Below are positions 15,774 through 25,200 of a stretch of DNA of 37,277 nucleotides, piece after piece. The translations under genes were made by a program, and so were the position numbers. This DNA comes from Paracoccaceae bacterium (GTDB lineage: Bacteria; Pseudomonadota; Alphaproteobacteria; Rhodobacterales; Rhodobacteraceae), in NCBI GenBank assembly GCA_024227755.1, contig JAAEUB010000461.1, forward strand, positions 1 through 37,277. Direction: 5' to 3'. Numbering within the stretch: position 1 is the stretch's first letter; every line of letters starts with the position of its first letter. The notes under the pieces are model-generated. The model ran no database searches and was not told where the DNA came from. It was given only the letters and a program-made list of their open reading frames with translations.

Positions 15774-17384
15774 TTAAACCATCATTTCCTTGGTCGCACT
15801 CAGCGTCAGATCGGGATAATCGCGCAAGGCGCGGTCGATATCCCATTGCAGGCGGGTGAGATAGACGATGTCGCCGTCATTGTCGTGGGCGATGTGCTGT
15901 TTGTTGGCGGCCACAAAGGTGTCGATCTTGTCTTTTGGCCCGGTAACCCAGCGCGCCGAGGTAAACTGCGACTGTTCAAAGCGTACCGGCAGGCCGTATT
16001 CAAGCTCGATCCGGCTGGCGAGGACTTCAAACTGCAACTGGCCGACAACGCCGACAATAAAGCCCGAACCGATATCTGGCTTGAACACTTTGGCCGCACC
16101 TTCCTCGGCAAATTGCATCAGCGCTTTTTCCAGGTGCTTTGACTTTAGCGGGTCGCCCGCGCGCACGTTTTGCAAAAGCTCTGGTGCAAAGGAAGGGATG
16201 CCGGTGACACGCAAGACCTCGCCTTCGGTCAGGGTGTCGCCAATGCGCAACTGGCCGTGGTTGGGGATGCCGATGATGTCGCCAGCCCATGCCTCTTCCG
16301 CCAATTCGCGGTCCGAGGCCAGAAACAATACCGGGTTCGAGATTGCCATCGGCTTTTTCATCCGCACATGGGTCAGTTTCATGCCGCGTTTAAAATGTCC
16401 CGAGGACAGGCGCAGGAACGCCACTCGGTCGCGGTGCTTGGGGTCCATATTGGCCTGCACCTTGAAGACAAAGCCGGCAACTTTCGCTTCATCTGGCGAG
16501 ATCTGGCGTGGTTCGGCGGTTTGTGGCTGGGGTTCGGGGCCGTAATTGGCGATGCCGTCCATCAGTTCGCGGACCCCGAACGAGTTTATCGCCGAGCCGA
16601 ACCAGATAGGGGTCATATGCCCTTCCAGAACCTCGGCCGGGTTCATCCGGGGCAATAATTCGCGCGCCATTTCAACCTCTTCACGCAGTTTTTCGGCCAG
16701 ATCGGCGGGCACGTATTCATCGAGCCTGGGGTCATCCAGCCCCTCAATGGCCACCGTTTCAGCGACTTTGTTGCGGTCGGCGCGGTCCATCAACTCCAGC
16801 CGGTCGTTCAGAAGGTCGTAACAGCCAATAAACTCGCGCCCTACGCCGATGGGCCATGAGGCCGGGGTGACGTGGATCGCCAGCATTTCCTGAATTTCGT
16901 CAATGATCTCAAATGTATCGCGGCTTTCACGGTCCATTTTGTTGCAAAATGTCAGGATTGGCAGGTCGCGCATTCGGCAGACTTCGAACAATTTCTGCGT
17001 CTGGCTTTCAACACCTTTGGCACCGTCGATCACCATTACCGCCGCATCAACGGCGGTCAGGGTGCGGTAAGTATCTTCGGAAAAGTCCGAGTGGCCGGGC
17101 GTGTCGACAAGATTATAGCGGTATTTGCCATAATCAAACGACATGGCGCTGGCCGAAACCGAAATGCCCCGGTCTTGCTCCATTTTCATGAAATCCGAGC
17201 GGGTGCGGCGTGCTTCGCCCTTGGCGCGCACCTGACCGGCCATCTGAATGGCACCACCATAAAGCAAAAACTTTTCGGTCAGCGTGGTCTTACCGGCATC
17301 CGGGTGACTGATAATGGCGAAGGTGCGCCGCCGGGCAATTTCGGGCGGCAGGGCAGGGCGGTTATTTTTTGGTTGGTCCAGCAT
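15774..17384 (-). CDS. prfC: Peptide chain release factor 3
   Basis: GTPase that recycles RF1/RF2 from the ribosome after peptide release. It has 536 residues, normal for RF3. The G1 motif SHPDAGKTT is at residues 26-34, DTPGH at 94-98 and NKMD at 148-151. The RF3-specific stretch TEKFLLYGGAIQMAGQVRAK follows G1, which separates it from EF-G and TypA. The Shine-Dalgarno sequence before the ATG is weak. It lies 36 bases downstream of the Hint-domain gene and 59 bases upstream of the hydrolase, all on the same strand, so a shared transcript is possible. Confidence 0.96.
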   Translation of the reverse strand: MLDQPKNNRPALPPEIARRRTFAIISHPDAGKTTLTEKFLLYGGAIQMAGQVRAKGEARRTRSDFMKMEQDRGISVSASAMSFDYGKYRYNLVDTPGHSDFSEDTYRTLTAVDAAVMVIDGAKGVESQTQKLFEVCRMRDLPILTFCNKMDRESRDTFEIIDEIQEMLAIHVTPASWPIGVGREFIGCYDLLNDRLELMDRADRNKVAETVAIEGLDDPRLDEYVPADLAEKLREEVEMARELLPRMNPAEVLEGHMTPIWFGSAINSFGVRELMDGIANYGPEPQPQTAEPRQISPDEAKVAGFVFKVQANMDPKHRDRVAFLRLSSGHFKRGMKLTHVRMKKPMAISNPVLFLASDRELAEEAWAGDIIGIPNHGQLRIGDTLTEGEVLRVTGIPSFAPELLQNVRAGDPLKSKHLEKALMQFAEEGAAKVFKPDIGSGFIVGVVGQLQFEVLASRIELEYGLPVRFEQSQFTSARWVTGPKDKIDTFVAANKQHIAHDNDGDIVYLTRLQWDIDRALRDYPDLTLSATKEMMV

Positions 17385-17420
17385 GGGCGGGATATAGCGC
17401 TGCGTCAGCGCCCCTGCAAC

Positions 17421-18521
17421 TCACCCTGCCAACTTTCGTGAAATTCCGACGCTGTTTGCACGATTTTTGAATGTAGCCACAGTTTCGGCGGCCCGAGGTT
17501 CCCTTGGTCCTTCTGATGCGCGTTTCAAGAGTGCCACCGCGTCGCTTGACGCCAGATCAGTCGCCTTAAGCTCATGGCCCGCACGTACCGGCTTTGCCAC
17601 GCTTTTCAGGCGCTTTTGAATTTCCTCCGGCACGACTGATCTGGTGGTGGTGTCTATGAACAGGCTTTCCGAGGCGATGCCTTCGGCATAGATGATTTCG
17701 TGTTTGTCAAAGAGCAACTGGAAGTAATCGACAAATCCACCCTCGGCGCGCACCACAGAGGTATCGTTCACCAAATCGCGCGCTTTCACCAATACCTCGC
17801 TTTGCCCCGCCCCCATTTTGTCTGCCCGCTGATAGATGAACAAGCGGTGGTTTTGGCTGACGACCAGCTCGCCGGTATTGTTAAGCGCGCCGGGGGCGAT
17901 AACAATTGGCGCAAAAGCACCCGAGGCCCGCAAAGTCTGCTCGCCGATCCAGCGCAGTTTCTGAGGCCCGCTGTCCCTGGTTAGCACGCGGTCACCCGGT
18001 TGCAGGTGTTCCACCGGGACCTGGCGGCCATCGGCCATGGTTATTGCCGTGGAGCGGGTAAAGGACACGCAGGCGCTTTCGGCCAGTTTCGTGCGCGCCC
18101 CGTCCGGGTCGATGGTCACAAGCGTATATCCGGTTTTTGCCGCAAGCGGCGTCAGAGGGTGCAGATAGGTCTGCGCAATCATGCCTGTGTTGGGGTCGGT
18201 TTCAATCAAAACCAGCGCTTCTTCGGTCGTGCCATGCGGCCCCATGAAGGTGATCAGGCAATCAAGGTAAAGTGCGGCCCCCGGCTGCCCCAACCCGGAA
18301 CCCGCCGCGATAAAAAAATCACCGGTATCGTCACGCGTCGAAATTGCCAGGTGCTTATACTCGGCTTTTTTTGAAAGTTCATAGATGTCGTCATGAACAA
18401 GATCTCGGGCGGCTGAAATCGCCTCATTCAGATTGGCACCGTGGCTGACGCGCATCATCTCGGCCGGATAAACCAGAAATGTCTGGATCGGTAGTGGGGT
18501 CGTCAGTGTATGAAAGGTCAT
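17421..18521 (-). CDS. Hint (hedgehog/intein-like) domain protein
   Basis: A 366-residue protein with a Hint_2-type domain at about residues 151-290. Seen directly are a Cys start (ACVSFTRSTAITMADG), VEHLQPGDRVLTRDSG with LRWIG, the VVSQNHRLFI block (220-229) and FQLLFDKHEIIYAEGIASESLF. This order is typical of a Rhodobacterales family often found in secreted or RTX-like proteins. About 150 residues precede it and contain no RTX repeats or signal peptide that I can see. Hint domains can self-cleave at the Cys, but whether this one does is unknown. It is the first gene upstream of prfC. The N-terminal domain is unrecognised. Confidence 0.82.
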   Translation of the reverse strand: MTFHTLTTPLPIQTFLVYPAEMMRVSHGANLNEAISAARDLVHDDIYELSKKAEYKHLAISTRDDTGDFFIAAGSGLGQPGAALYLDCLITFMGPHGTTEEALVLIETDPNTGMIAQTYLHPLTPLAAKTGYTLVTIDPDGARTKLAESACVSFTRSTAITMADGRQVPVEHLQPGDRVLTRDSGPQKLRWIGEQTLRASGAFAPIVIAPGALNNTGELVVSQNHRLFIYQRADKMGAGQSEVLVKARDLVNDTSVVRAEGGFVDYFQLLFDKHEIIYAEGIASESLFIDTTTRSVVPEEIQKRLKSVAKPVRAGHELKATDLASSDAVALLKRASEGPREPRAAETVATFKNRANSVGISRKLAG

Positions 18522-18885
18522 TGGCGGCTCACTGATATTTGCGAAATGGCTATGAGATTCCCAATTGCAGCATCACACAGAAAGCCTGAGCGCAATCTTC
18601 AAGCACATACCCCACCACCAGTTCCCAGAGTAAGTGTTGCATCCATTTCTGGTCAACAATTGCTTGAGACAAGTCGCGGGTTTTGTGGAGGAAAAACGGA
18701 TAACTGTTTCCAGATCGCGCAAGGTTTTGGGGAAGCTGAAGTATTGTTTACCAACCCAAAATACCGCGCGATTGGCATAGTTAACAAATCCACGCGCGAA
18801 TCAATTCCGGTTTTGGCCCCGAATTTGGTTTTATCCCCTGACGGAATGGGTAATCTGCGCCGAGGCAACATAGGGGAGACGCATC
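18522..18885. other. 364-bp intergenic region between divergent genes
   Basis: Lies between the Hint-domain gene and the SDR gene, so it must hold two divergent promoters. It reads as noncoding in all frames. An open plus frame (18510-18995) has no ribosome binding site and runs into the SDR gene out of frame. GGGGAG lies eight bases before the SDR start. I see no strong hairpin or clear operator. Confidence 0.6.
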
Positions 18886-19668
18886 ATGGATTTCGGCATC
18901 AAGGGCAAGAAGGCACTGGTTTGTGCGTCGTCAAAAGGGTTGGGCTATGGCTGCGCCGCTGCATTGGCAGGCGAAGGGGTGGATCTGGTGATTAACGCGC
19001 GCTCATCTGGTCCCCTGGAAGAAGCTGCTGAAACACTACGCGCGGCGCATGGGGTGAATGTGGTGGCAGTTGCGGCTGATATCACCACTGATACCGGGCG
19101 CGCGCAGGTGCTGGATGCAACAGGCGGCACGGTCGATATTCTGGTCACCAATGCCGGTGGCCCGCCGCCGGGCATGTGGACGGATTGGGACCGTGATGAT
19201 TTCATCGCTGCCATAGATGCCAACATGCTGACGCCGGTTGCATTGATGCAGGCATTGGTGCCGGGGATGATGGAACGTGGCTGGGGACGGGTGGTCAACA
19301 TCACCTCGCAATCGGTGAAAGCGCCGATTGCGGTTCTGGGCCTGTCAAATACCGCGCGCACGGGGCTGACTGGTTTTGTCGCCGGCACCTCGCGGCAGGT
19401 GGCCGGGGCGGGGGTGACAATTAACAATCTGCTTCCGGGCATTCATGCCACCGATCGTGCCGTGGCACTGGATGGTGGTGTGGTCGCCGCCAAAGGTATC
19501 ACCATCGAAGAGGCCCGCGCCGAGCGAGCCGCGACCATCCCCGCCGGGCGTTATGGTCAGCCGGAGGAGTTTGGCGCCGCCTGCGCGTTCCTGTGCTCAT
19601 CACATGCGGGCTTTATCATCGGGCAGAATATACTGCTGGATGGCGGTGGCGTGAACGCGACGTTTTAG
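18886..19668 (+). CDS. Atypical short-chain dehydrogenase/reductase-like protein
   Basis: A 260-residue Rossmann-fold SDR related to 3-oxoacyl-ACP reductases. The nucleotide-binding region reads ASSKGLGYG (residues 14-22), NAGG is at 89-92, and the C-terminus DGGGVNATF is SDR-like. The catalytic Tyr-x-x-x-Lys is missing: the region that should hold YSASK reads LSNTAR (153-158). This matches a known divergent SDR subgroup that lacks the catalytic tetrad, so its activity is uncertain. The gene has GGGGAG upstream and ends in a 4-bp overlap with the convergent arsR-like gene. Confidence 0.85.
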   Translation: MDFGIKGKKALVCASSKGLGYGCAAALAGEGVDLVINARSSGPLEEAAETLRAAHGVNVVAVAADITTDTGRAQVLDATGGTVDILVTNAGGPPPGMWTDWDRDDFIAAIDANMLTPVALMQALVPGMMERGWGRVVNITSQSVKAPIAVLGLSNTARTGLTGFVAGTSRQVAGAGVTINNLLPGIHATDRAVALDGGVVAAKGITIEEARAERAATIPAGRYGQPEEFGAACAFLCSSHAGFIIGQNILLDGGGVNATF

Positions 19669-20000
19669 ACGTTTGGTGCTTTCGCGTCTGTCTGGCTGCG
19701 GGTGCAGACCTCGGGATGGGCGCCGCAGCAATCGTTCAGCAAGTATCCGATGACCGCCCCCAGGCGGGGGTGATCTGCGCGGTAAAACACCTGTCGCGAG
19801 CATTTTTTCGAGGCGATCAGCCCGGCTTGCTCTAATGCTGAAAGATGAAATGACAAAGCCGAGGCGGAAATGCCCAGATATGTGGCTATGTCGCCTGCCG
19901 CCAGCCCTTCGTTACCGCGGGGCACCAACAGGCGCACAATCTCCAGCCGGGTGGCGTTTGCCATCGCTGAAAGGGCCGAAAGGGCTTGTTGCTGGTCCAT
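19665..20000 (-). CDS. ArsR/SmtB-family transcriptional regulator
   Basis: A 111-residue winged-helix repressor. The recognition region is ISASALSFHLSALEQAGLI (residues 44-62), with the typical ArsR opening ALSAMANATRLEIVRLL. Cysteines at C67 (SKKCSRQ) and at C91, C92 and C99 (NDCCGAHPEVC) could bind a metal or act as a thiol redox switch, though they do not form the classical ELCVCDL site. It is divergent from an Atm1-type exporter across 87 bp and has a palindrome directly before its own start. It is therefore expected to repress itself and perhaps the exporter. The ligand is unknown. Confidence 0.88.
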   Translation of the reverse strand: MDQQQALSALSAMANATRLEIVRLLVPRGNEGLAAGDIATYLGISASALSFHLSALEQAGLIASKKCSRQVFYRADHPRLGAVIGYLLNDCCGAHPEVCTRSQTDAKAPNV

Positions 20001-20002
20001 AT

Positions 20003-20026
20003 TTCAATTACTCATGAAGTGTTGAA
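20003..20026. promoter_or_regulatory. Candidate ArsR operator
   Basis: Symmetric 24-bp element TTCAA-N4-TCATGA-N4-TTGAA. The outer arms and the centre (16 of 24 positions) are two-fold symmetric. It begins three bases upstream of the arsR ATG and 62 bases before the divergent exporter start. ArsR-family operators commonly contain TTCAA...TTGAA arms. Confidence 0.5.
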
Positions 20027-20087
20027 CTATCCCTGCATACCGCATCCCCCGAGATCGGGCAAGTGGTACAATCCGGCGAGGAACAAA

Positions 20088-21905
20088 ATGGCGCGCGCGA
20101 CGATCACAACCACCAAGGCCCCAACCAGCGGATGGCGCACCATTAAGCGTGTCGCCCCATATCTGTGGCCAGCCGAACATCCCTGGGTGAAAAACCGCGT
20201 GGTTCTGGCAATGGCGATGTTGCTTTTGTCCAAGTTGGTTTCGGTCGGGACGCCGTTCCTTTACAAGGCGGCAGTGGACGCTTTGTCAGGCGACGCGCTG
20301 GACGCTGCCTGGATGCTGGGGCTTGGTGCGGTTGGGCTGACGGTTGCCTATGGCGGCGCACGTCTGATGACCAATGGATTTCAGCAATTGCGTGACGCGG
20401 TATTTGCCCGGGTTGGCCAGCGTGCCCTCAGGCAATTGGCGCTGGAAACCTTCACCCATATTCACCGGCTTTCGATGCGATATCACATCACCCGCAAAAC
20501 CGGTGGGCTAAGCCGGATAATCGAGCGTGGGGTCAAGGGCGTCGAGTTTCTTTTGCGTTTCATGCTGTTTTCCATTGGCCCGCTGGTGTTGGAACTTTTG
20601 ATGATCGCCACGGTGCTGTTTTTCGTCTTTGACGTCTGGTATCTGGCCGCCGTGGTGGTGACCATCGCGCTTTATGTCTGGTTCACTTTCAAGGTCACCG
20701 AGTGGCGCGTGAAGATCCGCAAACAGATGAACGATCAGGATACCGACGCTAATCAAAAGGCCATCGACAGCCTTTTGAATTTTGAAACCGTCAAGTATTT
20801 CGGTGCCGAACGGCGCGAGGCCATTCGCTATGACAGTGCAATGGCGGGATATGAGACGGCAGCGCTTAAAACCTCGTATTCATTAGCCTTTCTCAATTTC
20901 GGCCAAGCGCTGTTGATTACATCCGGGCTGGTTGTGGTGATGGTGATGGCAGCCATTGGTGTGCAAAACGGCGACCTTACGGTTGGCGATTTCGTCATGG
21001 TCAACGCCTATATGGTGCAGATCACCATGCCTCTGAACTTCCTTGGGTCGGTCTACCGCGAAATCCGTCAGGCGCTTGTCGATATGGGCGAGATGTTTGA
21101 CCTGTTGGAGCAACCGGCCGAGGTTGAGGATAAGCCGGATGCGCCCGAGATTAAGGTCACGGGTGGCGAGGTGGTGCTGGAGGATGTGTTTTTTGGCTAT
21201 GACGCGGCGCGCCCGATCCTAAAAGGTGTGTCTTTGTCGGTCGGCGCGGGTAAAACCATGGCCATCGTTGGCCCGTCGGGGTCTGGTAAATCCACCATCG
21301 GGCGGCTTTTGTTCCGGTTTTACGACGTCAATGGCGGTGCCCTTCGGATAGACGGGCAGGATCTGCGTGATGTGACCCAGGAAAGCCTGCATAACAGCAT
21401 CGGTGTGGTACCGCAGGACACGGTTTTGTTTAACGATACGATTTATTACAACATCGCCTATGGTCGGCCTGAGGCCAGCCGCAGCGAGATCGAAGAGGCC
21501 GCAAAGGCCGCCAAAATCCACGACTTCATTGTCAGCCTGCCGGACGGGTACGAGACCACGGTGGGTGAACGCGGGTTGAAATTGTCAGGCGGCGAAAAGC
21601 AACGGGTTGGCATTGCCCGAACGCTGCTTAAAAACCCGCCGATCCTGCTTTTGGACGAGGCGACATCGGCGCTGGATAGCGAGACCGAGCGCGATATACA
21701 GGTAAGCCTGAAGGCGATGGGCAAGGGGCGATCTGTGATTACTATTGCCCACCGTCTGTCGACAATTGCCGACGCGGACGAGATCGTGGTGCTGGAAAAC
21801 GGTGTTATTACCGAACAGGGACGCCATGACGATCTGCTGGCACTGGGCGGGCGCTATAATTCCATGTGGACACGTCAGGCGGCAGAGGAACAAGAGGCGG
21901 CGTAG
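20088..21905 (+). CDS. ABC exporter, Atm1/HMT1-like (fused TMD-NBD)
   Basis: A 605-residue half-transporter with an N-terminal six-helix domain and a C-terminal ATPase. The ATPase shows Walker A GPSGSGKST near residue 394, signature LSGGEKQR near 498, and Walker B ILLLDEATSALD near 518. The membrane domain contains ERGVKGVEFLLRFMLFSIGP and YFGAERREAIRYD, blocks characteristic of the Atm1 group. That group exports glutathione conjugates or metal-thiol complexes and supports Fe-S or metal homeostasis. The frame is open to 19986, but the ATG at 20088 has GAGGAA upstream and starts MARATITT. The divergent ArsR neighbour fits a metal or thiol-stress role, which is inference. Confidence 0.88.
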   Translation: MARATITTTKAPTSGWRTIKRVAPYLWPAEHPWVKNRVVLAMAMLLLSKLVSVGTPFLYKAAVDALSGDALDAAWMLGLGAVGLTVAYGGARLMTNGFQQLRDAVFARVGQRALRQLALETFTHIHRLSMRYHITRKTGGLSRIIERGVKGVEFLLRFMLFSIGPLVLELLMIATVLFFVFDVWYLAAVVVTIALYVWFTFKVTEWRVKIRKQMNDQDTDANQKAIDSLLNFETVKYFGAERREAIRYDSAMAGYETAALKTSYSLAFLNFGQALLITSGLVVVMVMAAIGVQNGDLTVGDFVMVNAYMVQITMPLNFLGSVYREIRQALVDMGEMFDLLEQPAEVEDKPDAPEIKVTGGEVVLEDVFFGYDAARPILKGVSLSVGAGKTMAIVGPSGSGKSTIGRLLFRFYDVNGGALRIDGQDLRDVTQESLHNSIGVVPQDTVLFNDTIYYNIAYGRPEASRSEIEEAAKAAKIHDFIVSLPDGYETTVGERGLKLSGGEKQRVGIARTLLKNPPILLLDEATSALDSETERDIQVSLKAMGKGRSVITIAHRLSTIADADEIVVLENGVITEQGRHDDLLALGGRYNSMWTRQAAEEQEAA

Positions 21906-21950
21906 CTTAAGCGTTCCGCCTTTTGCTGAGACAGAGGGTTCAGGCAAAGC

Positions 21951-21975
21951 ACCCGCACCATTGATCGGTGCGGGT
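21951..21975 (+). terminator. Terminator after the ABC exporter gene
   Basis: Perfect 9-bp stem ACCCGCACC / GGTGCGGGT with a 7-base loop, 46 bases after the stop, followed by CTGTTTGGG. The T-rich tract is short. Confidence 0.65.
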
Positions 21976-22026
21976 CTGTTTGGGTATCTGCGTCTCAGGA
22001 AAAAAGGCTTAGTGCGCCGTCCTGAA

Positions 22027-22119
22027 AATCTGAATCACTTCAGAAGCTGGGAACGGGGGAAAGCGGTTTCGAAACCGCTTTCTCAAGGCGTTTCGAAACG
22101 CCTTGTCCCGGTTCAGATT
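22027..22119. repeat. Nested inverted repeat with two perfect palindromes
   Basis: Outer arms AATCTGAATC (22027-22036) and GGTTCAGATT (22110-22119) pair. Inner arms CTGGGA (22047-22052) and TCCCGG (22106-22111) offer an alternative, partly overlapping pairing. They enclose a perfect 24-bp palindrome (22059-22082) and a perfect 22-bp palindrome (22084-22105). Both palindromes share the core GTTTCGAAAC but differ in the outer bases. Each would extrude as a tight hairpin, and the whole as a three-way junction. It lies between two gene ends, as REP/BIME-like elements often do. Confidence 0.7.
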
Positions 22120-22146
22120 AAAAGGACGCGGCTCTAAAGAAACTGA

Positions 22147-22159
22147 GCGCCTTTGGCGC
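22147..22159. terminator. Hairpin after the RND operon
   Basis: GCGCC-TTT-GGCGC, flanked by AAGAAA on the left and TTTCTT on the right. On the minus strand the stem is followed by TCAGTTTCTTT, about 50 bases past the RND stop codon. It is plausible as a terminator for the efflux operon. Confidence 0.5.
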
Positions 22160-22209
22160 GCTTTCTTATCTCGTCGGCGGCCTTCTCCTCATGCCGCGCG
22201 GCCTAGATG

Positions 22210-25200
22210 TTACTCGGCAGCTTTCAGCGGGTTACCCTCGTCTGAAGGTGATACCGGCCCGTCCGATTCATATGCGTCCGACAGGGGGTCTGGCGTCGGT
22301 TTTGACGCCGTGTCTGCCGGTGCATCCGACGCGGTGTCACTGCTTGTGTCGGTTGCGTGTGTCGTATCATCCGCGATTGTGGTGGCCGATATGACTTTTT
22401 GCAGATCTGCCAGTGCTGGTCCGACCTCGCCTTCATCCTCTATCGGGGCTGCGTCTTCCTCTTCTTCAAAGGTCTCGGCGAAGTCCCAGACAATTTCGGA
22501 CACTTTATGGCGTCGTGCGGCGCGACCGAGGGCGATATCGCGCGCCGTGCGCCCCTTGAGACCGGTGGAAAGTGCTGTCAGTCCACGCAGGGATTTGTAA
22601 GCCCCGGCTGAAACCCAGACCCTGAGTGCCAGCATTGAAGGAGTGAAGACAAGTGTCAGCACTGTAGCGATGCCAAGCCCGAACACCACCGCAGTGGCCA
22701 GTTGTTTCCACCAAAGCGCGGTTGGGGCGTCGATCGAATAGCCGCCGTTGAAAAAGTCGAGTGACAGGCCGAACATCATCGGTGCAAGCCCGGCCATTGT
22801 GGTGATCGTGGTCAACAGCACCGGGCGGATTCGGGCCTCGGCGGTGCGGGTGATCGCTTCAAGGCGCGGCATGTAGCGTGAATAGTCCTGATAGGTATCA
22901 ATTAGTACGATGTTGTTATTGACCACAATCCCGGCCAGGGCCACCACCCCGGTTCCGGTCATGATGATCGAAAATGGCTGTGCCATTACCAGCATTCCCA
23001 CCAGAACACCGGTGGTGGACAGGATTACCGCCAGCAACACCAGTACCGAGTTATAAAGCGAGTTGAACTGTGCCAGCAGGATGATGAACATAAGGAAAAG
23101 TGCGCCGATGAAGGCCTGGCCAAGGAAGGCCATGCTTTCGTTCTGTTCCTCCTGATCACCGGTCCATTCATGTTCGATACCATCGGCAAAGGGGCCGGTA
23201 TCGAGCCATTTGGTCAAAAAGGTGATGCGTTCGTCCGGGGTGACTGGCGTGCTTATGTAATCCGAGCTGTATTCGCCCTGTGTCAGCTCTTCGGCCTCGG
23301 CTTTGGTGACCACCTGGATTTCTCCGCTGGAGGTATGTTCAAGGCGTACAAGGTCAGGCGCTACTGCGGCTTTGACATCAAAATAGCGCATCTGATCGAC
23401 CCGGTTGATCTGCGCCAGGGTTGGCACCGGTTTGCGGGTGACGAAGTTTGACAGTGGCACAAGCCCGGCCGGGGTGCGCAGTTTCAGCGTATCGAGGGTG
23501 GACAGCACCCGGTCTTCTACGGGCAGGCGCACGCGGATTTCGATCTCTTCGTCCGAGGTATCGACCCGCATTGTATCAAGCAGCAGGCCGGTGGTTACCA
23601 GCTGCACCATGCCGCCGACTGTGGCCACATCGGTGCCGTAGCGTCCGGCTTTTTCCACGTCGACCTGAAGCTCCCAGTCGATACCGGGCAGGGGGCGGGT
23701 GTCTTCGACGTCGGCCAGACCTGCCGTTGTCTCAAAACGCCCGGCGGCGATGGTGGCGGCAGACAAAAGGTCATCCCAGTTCTGGCCCTTGAGGCGCAGA
23801 TGCACGGGCTTGGCCGAGGCCGGGCCGCGCGCCAAGTTAAGCACCTCAAAGCGCACACCGGGCAGAGTGGAAAGCCGCTCTTCCAGACGTACCATGACCA
23901 CGTCGCCGTCAAATTCAGGGTCAACAATTGTACGCGTGAAGGGGATGAAACCTAAAAGCTTGATCTCTTCGCTGATATGCGGGCGGTCGTCCCATGCGAC
24001 CATTTCGATCTGCACCTGGCCGATCGTGTCGCGCGGACCCGAAGCACCGCCGGTGTTTTGGTTCAGACCGCCAGCACCGGAAAAAGCGAATGTGCTTTCT
24101 ATGCCCTGAGTGGCAATAGCCACCGCTTCGACCTCGGCCACCAACGCGTCTTTTTCTTCCAGCGAAAGGTTGCCGCGGGCGCGTACATAGATGATCGCCT
24201 GCTCAGGTTCGGTTTCGGCAAAAAACTCGGTGCCGTGGTTGTTGGCAACAAAGGTTACAAAAATGAAACCGACAAAGCCCAAAACCGCGGCGATGGCGAC
24301 AATCGGCATCACCGGATTGCCTGAAATCAGGTGGATTACCCAACCAAAGGGCGACCGGCGATAGCCCGCCGTGACACGTTTTTTGCGGATTTTGATGCGT
24401 GCTGCACCCAAGGTGATGGTAAGCAGTGAGGTCGCAACCACAAACAATACCGCCCCCGGCAAGATCGCCAAGCCGCCATCAAAAGGGTTTTGTACGCCCA
24501 GCACTGAAAACACGTATTCCGGGTTCAAAAGCTGCATACCGGACATGAAGACCAGATAGGCTGCAGGCAGCACCAGGACGGCGCGGACCAGCCAGGGCAG
24601 GGGGCGCAGGGCGTCTGAGATACGCTGGAATAGGACGCTGATACGGCCCGAAAGGCCGCCCATTACCGGCAGATAAATCAGCGCCACAAGCAGGCTGGCG
24701 GTCAGCACATAGATCATGGTTTTAGGAAGCATCCCCATGAACTCACCGGGGATACCGGGCCAAAACAGCATTGGCAGGAAGGCGCAAAGCGTAGTCGCGG
24801 TCGAACTGACGATGGGCCAGAACATGCGTTGGGCGGCAGCCACATATGCCTTCATCGGGCCCATGCCATCGCGTATGCGTTTGTCGGCGTATTCAACCAC
24901 CACGATGGCACCGTCGACCAGCATACCGACCGCCAGTATCAGGCCAAACATTACGATGTTTGAGATGGTCACGCCCAAAGCGCCAAACAGGGCGAAGGTC
25001 AGCAGGAACGAGGTCGGAATGGCGAACCCGACCAGCAGCGCCGAGCGGATACCAAGGCTGGCCAGGACAACGATCATCACCAGCGCGATGGCGGTTATTA
25101 CCGAGCCTTCAAGCTGGCGCACCATGCTGCCGACGACGAAGGATTGATCGTTTGATGTGCCGACCTTCACGGCTTGTCTGAGCTCGGCCGGCCATGACAG

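Noticed and set aside
18510-18995. 161-codon plus-strand frame across the Hint-SDR spacer
   Set aside because: No ribosome binding site, low-complexity mixed composition, and it runs out of frame into the well-supported SDR gene.
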